From positions 1 through 15,539 of the forward strand of contig JBBSQE010000059.1 in assembly GCA_038258095.1 (NCBI GenBank): a stretch of 15,539 bases of DNA. Direction: 5' to 3'. Within the stretch, counting starts at the first letter, position 1, and every line of letters starts with the position of its first letter. The notes beneath the pieces were generated by a model. That model was given only the letters and a program-made list of their open reading frames with translations. It made no database searches and was not told the origin of the DNA. Shown piece after piece: positions 12,786-15,539 of the stretch. The DNA comes from JBBSQE01 sp038258095 (GTDB lineage: Bacteria; Actinomycetota; Thermoleophilia; Solirubrobacterales; 70-9). The position numbers were made by a program, and so were the translations under genes.

Positions 12786-13989
12786 ACGGGTGTCTCGGGC
12801 CCAGGACCCGAAACCGAGCCAGGGTGCTCCGGCCGGGCATGCGGCCCGTCACGGTGGCGCGCACCCGGAGGGCGTGCTTTCCCCTCCGCACGTTGTAGAC
12901 CCGCGGCGAGCGGCAGGGCCTGAGCCGGCCCCCGTCGAGGCGGCACTCGAAGCGAGTGCCGCGTGCGGGGGAAGAGAACGCGAAGGCGACCCGGGCGAAA
13001 TGCCTCCGGGTTCGGACGACCCTCGGGGGCCGGCGGCGGAACCCCACCACCGGCGGTCCGGCCTCGGCGATGACCCGCTGGACGAACGAGAGGACCGCCT
13101 GGGTCTCCCCGGTCGTGTCCGCGGGATCACCGAGCGCTGAGTTGATCCCCTCGTGGTCGAGCGGCTCCAGGAGCACGCTGTCAGGTGACTGGCCCAGGGC
13201 CTGGGCCATGGCGTAATCACCGCCCTGGCGAAACTGGGTGCTCTGCTGGGCGACGAAGAGGAAGGCAGGGTCGGACGGGTCGGCGAAGTTGATCGGAGAG
13301 GCCTCAAACCACGAGTTCGTCGCAGCGTTTTCGGCCGGAGTGCCGAACGCGTTCCAATACATATCGGTCCTGTCGGGAGTATTGATCGGTATCGACGGGT
13401 CGGCGTAGAGCGTGATGTCGAAGATCCCGTCCAGGGGAATGACGCCGAGGATCTGTGCCGGACTTACTCCGTAGGCCCGGTAGTAACTCGGGTCCGAGCC
13501 GGCGAGGGAGACCAGTTGGGCGCCGGCGGAATGCCCGAGCAGCACCATCCGACCGGGGTCCCCACCGAAGCCGCTGACGTGGCGGTCAAGCCAGCCGATC
13601 GCCTCGCCGACGTCATTTGGATGGTCGGGGAACTTGACCCGGTCCGGGTCGGAGCCGTTGCCCCCGACCGGCGAGAGCCGGTAATTGATGCTCACGTAGA
13701 CATACCCTGCGTCGGTGAAGAGGCGAGCCTTGTCCGCAGCCTTGTTGGACTTGTCGCCGCGCATCCAGCCGCCTCCGTGGACGTAGACGACGACGGGTCG
13801 ATGAGCGCTCGCGGGTAGGTCGGCTGGGACATAGACATCGAGCTGGTTCAGCGACGCCGGGGCCGGGGCTGGGGGCGAGCCGAGGGCGTAGCTGACGTCG
13901 GCATGCTTGACGTAGGCCGCCGAGGCCTGGCCGGCGAGGCCGAGGGCCGTGGCGATCAGGAGCAGACCGGTGAGGACGAAGCGCTTCAT
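12784..13989 (-). CDS. Secreted alpha/beta-hydrolase (esterase/lipase-like) with C-terminal Ig-like domain
   Basis: The 401-residue precursor has a signal peptide (MKRFVLTGLLLIATALGLAG, likely cleaved after ASA near residue 24). Residues about 45-310 form an alpha/beta-hydrolase of the carboxylesterase/BD-FAE type: VVVYVHGGGWMRGDK with oxyanion HGGGW (71-75), YVSINYRLSP (98-107), nucleophile elbow GHSAG with Ser154, and His279 in LEPLDHEGIN. The Asp normally found after the strand that here reads PAFLFVAQQSTQF is not evident, so the acid may be missing or relocated. Residues about 320-397 form a short beta domain with FECRLDGGRLRPC, the two-cysteine repeat common in secreted Thermoleophilia-type proteins. 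The ATG overlaps the holB stop by 4 nt (ATGA), so it is translationally coupled to a replication gene, an odd partner for an exported enzyme. The substrate is unknown. Confidence 0.88.
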   Translation of the reverse strand: MKRFVLTGLLLIATALGLAGQASAAYVKHADVSYALGSPPAPAPASLNQLDVYVPADLPASAHRPVVVYVHGGGWMRGDKSNKAADKARLFTDAGYVYVSINYRLSPVGGNGSDPDRVKFPDHPNDVGEAIGWLDRHVSGFGGDPGRMVLLGHSAGAQLVSLAGSDPSYYRAYGVSPAQILGVIPLDGIFDITLYADPSIPINTPDRTDMYWNAFGTPAENAATNSWFEASPINFADPSDPAFLFVAQQSTQFRQGGDYAMAQALGQSPDSVLLEPLDHEGINSALGDPADTTGETQAVLSFVQRVIAEAGPPVVGFRRRPPRVVRTRRHFARVAFAFSSPARGTRFECRLDGGRLRPCRSPRVYNVRRGKHALRVRATVTGRMPGRSTLARFRVLGPRHP

Positions 13990-15170
13990 CTCTGGTGGAG
14001 AACACGCTCCAGCCTGAAGAAGAGCGCTTCGAGGGCAAGCTCCTCGGATACGTTGAGGTCGAGGCGACGGCGCGTGTCCTGGACGAGCTCGACTCCCTTG
14101 CGGGCGGCCGCCACCTCAACGCCCTGCGCGGCATCGGCGAGCGCCTCCGCCCGATCGCGGTTGAAGACGACCTCGGGCGCGCCGGCCGCGGCCGCGGCGA
14201 GGTCGCGCAGCCAGGAGGCACAGAGGTCGAGACCCAGGTCGAGCACATCAGTCCGGCGGCGGCGCGCCGCGCGCTTGGCCTCGTCCTCGATATCGCGCTT
14301 GGTCCACTTCGCGCCCTCGGAGACCTCGATCTCGATTCGCCTCCGCGCCTCGGCGCCGGCCTCTTCGCCATCGGCTTCGGCGATCGAGAGGATGCCCTTC
14401 CACGGCGCCCGGCCGAGCTCCCCCTCCGCGGCGGCCGTCACCGACTTCTCGGCTGCGGCCCGCAGCTCCCGCCCCGGCTCCGCGAGTAGGAAGCGGGCAC
14501 GGACGAGATCGCCGGCTGCAAGGCGTGCGGCCGAGCTCAGGTGCTCGGGCTCGCCCGAGCCCGCCAGCGCGGCTTCGACCGCTTCGGCGGGCAGGCGCTG
14601 GAAGTCGACCGGGGCGCAGCGAGACGCGACCGTCTCGAGCAGGCCCGACGGCTCCGAGGTGATCAGGACCAGGTGCGCGAAGGCGGGTGGCTCCTCCAGC
14701 GTCTTCAGGAGCGCGTTTTGGCTCTCGTCGCGCAGAGCCTCCGCGGACTCGATGACGAATACACGCCGGGTGCCCTCGAACGGCCGCAGCGAGGCGGCCC
14801 GGATCACCTGCTCGCGAACTTCCTCGACCAGGTGCTGGGCGCCGCGGGGCGCGAGCCAGACAAGGTCCGGGTGGGGCGATGGATCGAGAAGCGCCCGACG
14901 CCGCGCCGCTTCGGGCTCGTCGGCCCCGGTCGCGAGGATCTCGGCGGCGAAAGCTCGGGCCGCGGCGCGCTTTCCGGCGCCCCGGGGCCCGCGAAACAGG
15001 TAGGCGTGAGCCGGGTCCCCCGAGAGGGCGGCCGTCAGCGTGGCCCGGGCCCGGGGCTGGTGGCGAAGCGGCCCCTCGAGGCGCGCGTTCCGGGCCGCGG
15101 CCCCGATCGCAGCGGCCTCCGGCGCAGCGGCCTCCGGCGCAGCGGCCTCCGGCGCAGCGGGATCAGCCAT
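13986..15170 (-). CDS. holB: DNA polymerase III delta-prime subunit, clamp loader
   Basis: The 394-residue AAA+ clamp-loader protein has a P-loop GPRGAGKR (61-68) after HAYLFR, the segment HPDLVWLAPRGAQHLVEEVR (100-119), RRVFVIESAEALRDESQNAL (135-154) in the Walker B region, KTLEEPP (156-162), and the SRC motif ASRCAPVDF (182-190). The rest is the helical lid and collar. Together with DnaX and HolA it loads the beta clamp. The four-cysteine zinc module usually found after the P-loop is absent: only DEPEAARRRALLDPSP lies there. The N-terminus carries three PEAAA repeats encoded by a 15-bp tandem repeat and not conserved in the family. It overlaps tmk upstream by 8 nt and the esterase gene downstream by 4 nt. 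tmk-holB is a classic bacterial pair, which supports the call. Confidence 0.92.
   Translation of the reverse strand: MADPAAPEAAAPEAAAPEAAAIGAAARNARLEGPLRHQPRARATLTAALSGDPAHAYLFRGPRGAGKRAAARAFAAEILATGADEPEAARRRALLDPSPHPDLVWLAPRGAQHLVEEVREQVIRAASLRPFEGTRRVFVIESAEALRDESQNALLKTLEEPPAFAHLVLITSEPSGLLETVASRCAPVDFQRLPAEAVEAALAGSGEPEHLSSAARLAAGDLVRARFLLAEPGRELRAAAEKSVTAAAEGELGRAPWKGILSIAEADGEEAGAEARRRIEIEVSEGAKWTKRDIEDEAKRAARRRRTDVLDLGLDLCASWLRDLAAAAAGAPEVVFNRDRAEALADAAQGVEVAAARKGVELVQDTRRRLDLNVSEELALEALFFRLERVLHQR
15111..15160. repeat. 15-bp tandem repeat inside holB (3.3 copies)
   Basis: The unit agcggcctccggcgc occurs perfectly at 15111-15125, 15126-15140 and 15141-15155, with a partial fourth copy at 15156-15160. 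Its length is a multiple of three, so the frame is kept and it encodes tandem PEAAA near the N-terminus of HolB. Confidence 0.95.
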
Positions 15171-15414
15171 CCCCGCGACTCGCCTCCACCGCCGCCATCA
15201 CCCGCTCGTGGACCTCCTCGACCGACCCGGCCCCGTCAACCGGGACGATCCGGTCCGAGGCGACCATCACCAGCTCCTCGTATCCCTCGGCGACCGCCCT
15301 CTGCAACTCCAGCCCCTCGGCCTCGAAGCGGTCGTCGCCCTCGGCCCGCCCGCGCCCCGTCTCGGGTTCGAGCCGCCGCAGGATCGTCAGATAGGGCCCG
15401 AGCCAGGCCCTCAC
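15163..15414 (-). CDS. tmk: Thymidylate kinase, C-terminal part (5' portion lost at an inverted repeat)
   Basis: About 80 residues match the C-terminal third of thymidylate kinase, which phosphorylates dTMP to dTDP: LRRLEPETGRGRAEGDD (LID-side arginines), DRFEAEGLELQRAVAEGYEE (the helix after the LID) and RIVPVDGAGSVEEVHERVMA. Recognisable similarity stops near 15405, where the loop of a large inverted repeat begins. The frame stays open to the window edge, but the residues there (PAGAGWVSV) do not look like Tmk and the upstream P-loop part is not present. The boundary given at 15414 is the first possible start codon, not a believed native start. It overlaps holB by 8 nt, the usual tmk-holB arrangement. 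Either the window end is a mis-joined assembly or the gene is broken. Confidence 0.72.
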   Translation of the reverse strand: MRAWLGPYLTILRRLEPETGRGRAEGDDRFEAEGLELQRAVAEGYEELVMVASDRIVPVDGAGSVEEVHERVMAAVEASRGDG

Positions 15415-15539
15415 GCTGACCCACCCCGCCCCCGCCGGGCTCGGCCCCGATCTCAGGAGCCTGCGGCGGCTCGACCCCGCGACCGGGCGCGGGCGGGCCG
15501 AGGGCGACGACCGCTTCGAGGCCGAGGGGCTGGAGTTGC
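15303..15539. repeat. Large inverted repeat at the window end (102-bp arms, 33-nt loop)
   Basis: Positions 15303-15404 are the reverse complement of 15438-15539. The outer 55 bp (15303-15357 with 15485-15539) are identical; the inner 47 bp carry 8 mismatches (about 83%). The arms enclose a 33-nt loop at 15405-15437, and the right arm ends exactly at the last base of the window. Both arms encode the same Tmk peptide, each in its own direction. Confidence 0.93.
15438..15539 (+). pseudogene. Opposite-strand tmk fragment in the right arm of the inverted repeat
   Basis: Read on the plus strand, this stretch gives GLGPDLRSLRRLDPATGRGR followed by AEGDDRFEAEGLEL, parallel to LGPYLTILRRLEPETGRGRA in the minus-strand tmk. 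Of the 8 base differences about half are at third codon positions, so the arms look like two diverged but homologous alleles or paralogues. The plus-strand copy has no Tmk-like sequence upstream and is cut by the window edge. Confidence 0.55.

Noticed and set aside
1..15539. CRISPR arrays, insertion sequences, prophage genes or a defence cassette
   Set aside because: No regularly spaced repeats, transposase or integrase motifs, or phage or defence domains were seen; apart from the endonuclease remnant the region is chromosomal housekeeping.

Overview
The window is a GC-rich bacterial chromosome segment (roughly two-thirds G+C or more by eye). Codon third positions are strongly G/C biased, there are long antisense shadow ORFs, and the two tRNA genes lack an encoded CCA. 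Several starts have no Shine-Dalgarno but a TAnnnT box 6-8 nt upstream. The style of the primary sigma factor, the HxHH membrane protein and the cysteine-containing C-terminal domain of the secreted esterase together suggest an Actinomycetota genome, probably class Thermoleophilia (Solirubrobacterales-like). That assignment is inference.

Layout. 1-1407 (-) is the start of a two-domain protein (amidotransferase-like fold plus DUF6421), divergent from an Lrp/AsnC regulator (1481-1912, +). 1913-2253 holds a decayed group I intron-type PD-(D/E)XK endonuclease gene, followed by tRNA-Tyr (2299-2380) and a small AbrB-fold protein. The primary sigma factor (2627-3826, -) is divergent from an MptA/FolE2 GTP cyclohydrolase (3947-4987, +). 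PgsA and a blue-copper lipoprotein follow on the minus strand. Divergent to them are a family 5 uracil-DNA glycosylase and a hotdog thioesterase, then tRNA-Thr. Next come a conserved multipass membrane protein (-), a GNAT acetyltransferase (+), a histidine kinase/response regulator operon (-), a family 2 glycosyltransferase with a DUF2304 membrane partner (+), and a minus-strand run tmk-holB-secreted esterase joined by overlapping start and stop codons.

Most of the region is ordinary housekeeping: transcription initiation, pterin synthesis, phospholipid synthesis, uracil repair, replication clamp loading, dTTP synthesis, sensing and envelope glycosylation. No CRISPR array, transposase, prophage or obvious defence island is visible.

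The points most worth a second look are: (i) a 102-bp inverted repeat running exactly to the last base, whose arms encode the same Tmk peptide in opposite directions (probably an assembly fold-back); (ii) the endonuclease remnant with two single-base frameshifts; (iii) an archaeal-looking MptA-type GTP cyclohydrolase; (iv) the amidotransferase-like/DUF6421 fusion with an apparently leaderless promoter; and (v) a secreted esterase translationally coupled to holB, apparently lacking its catalytic acid.
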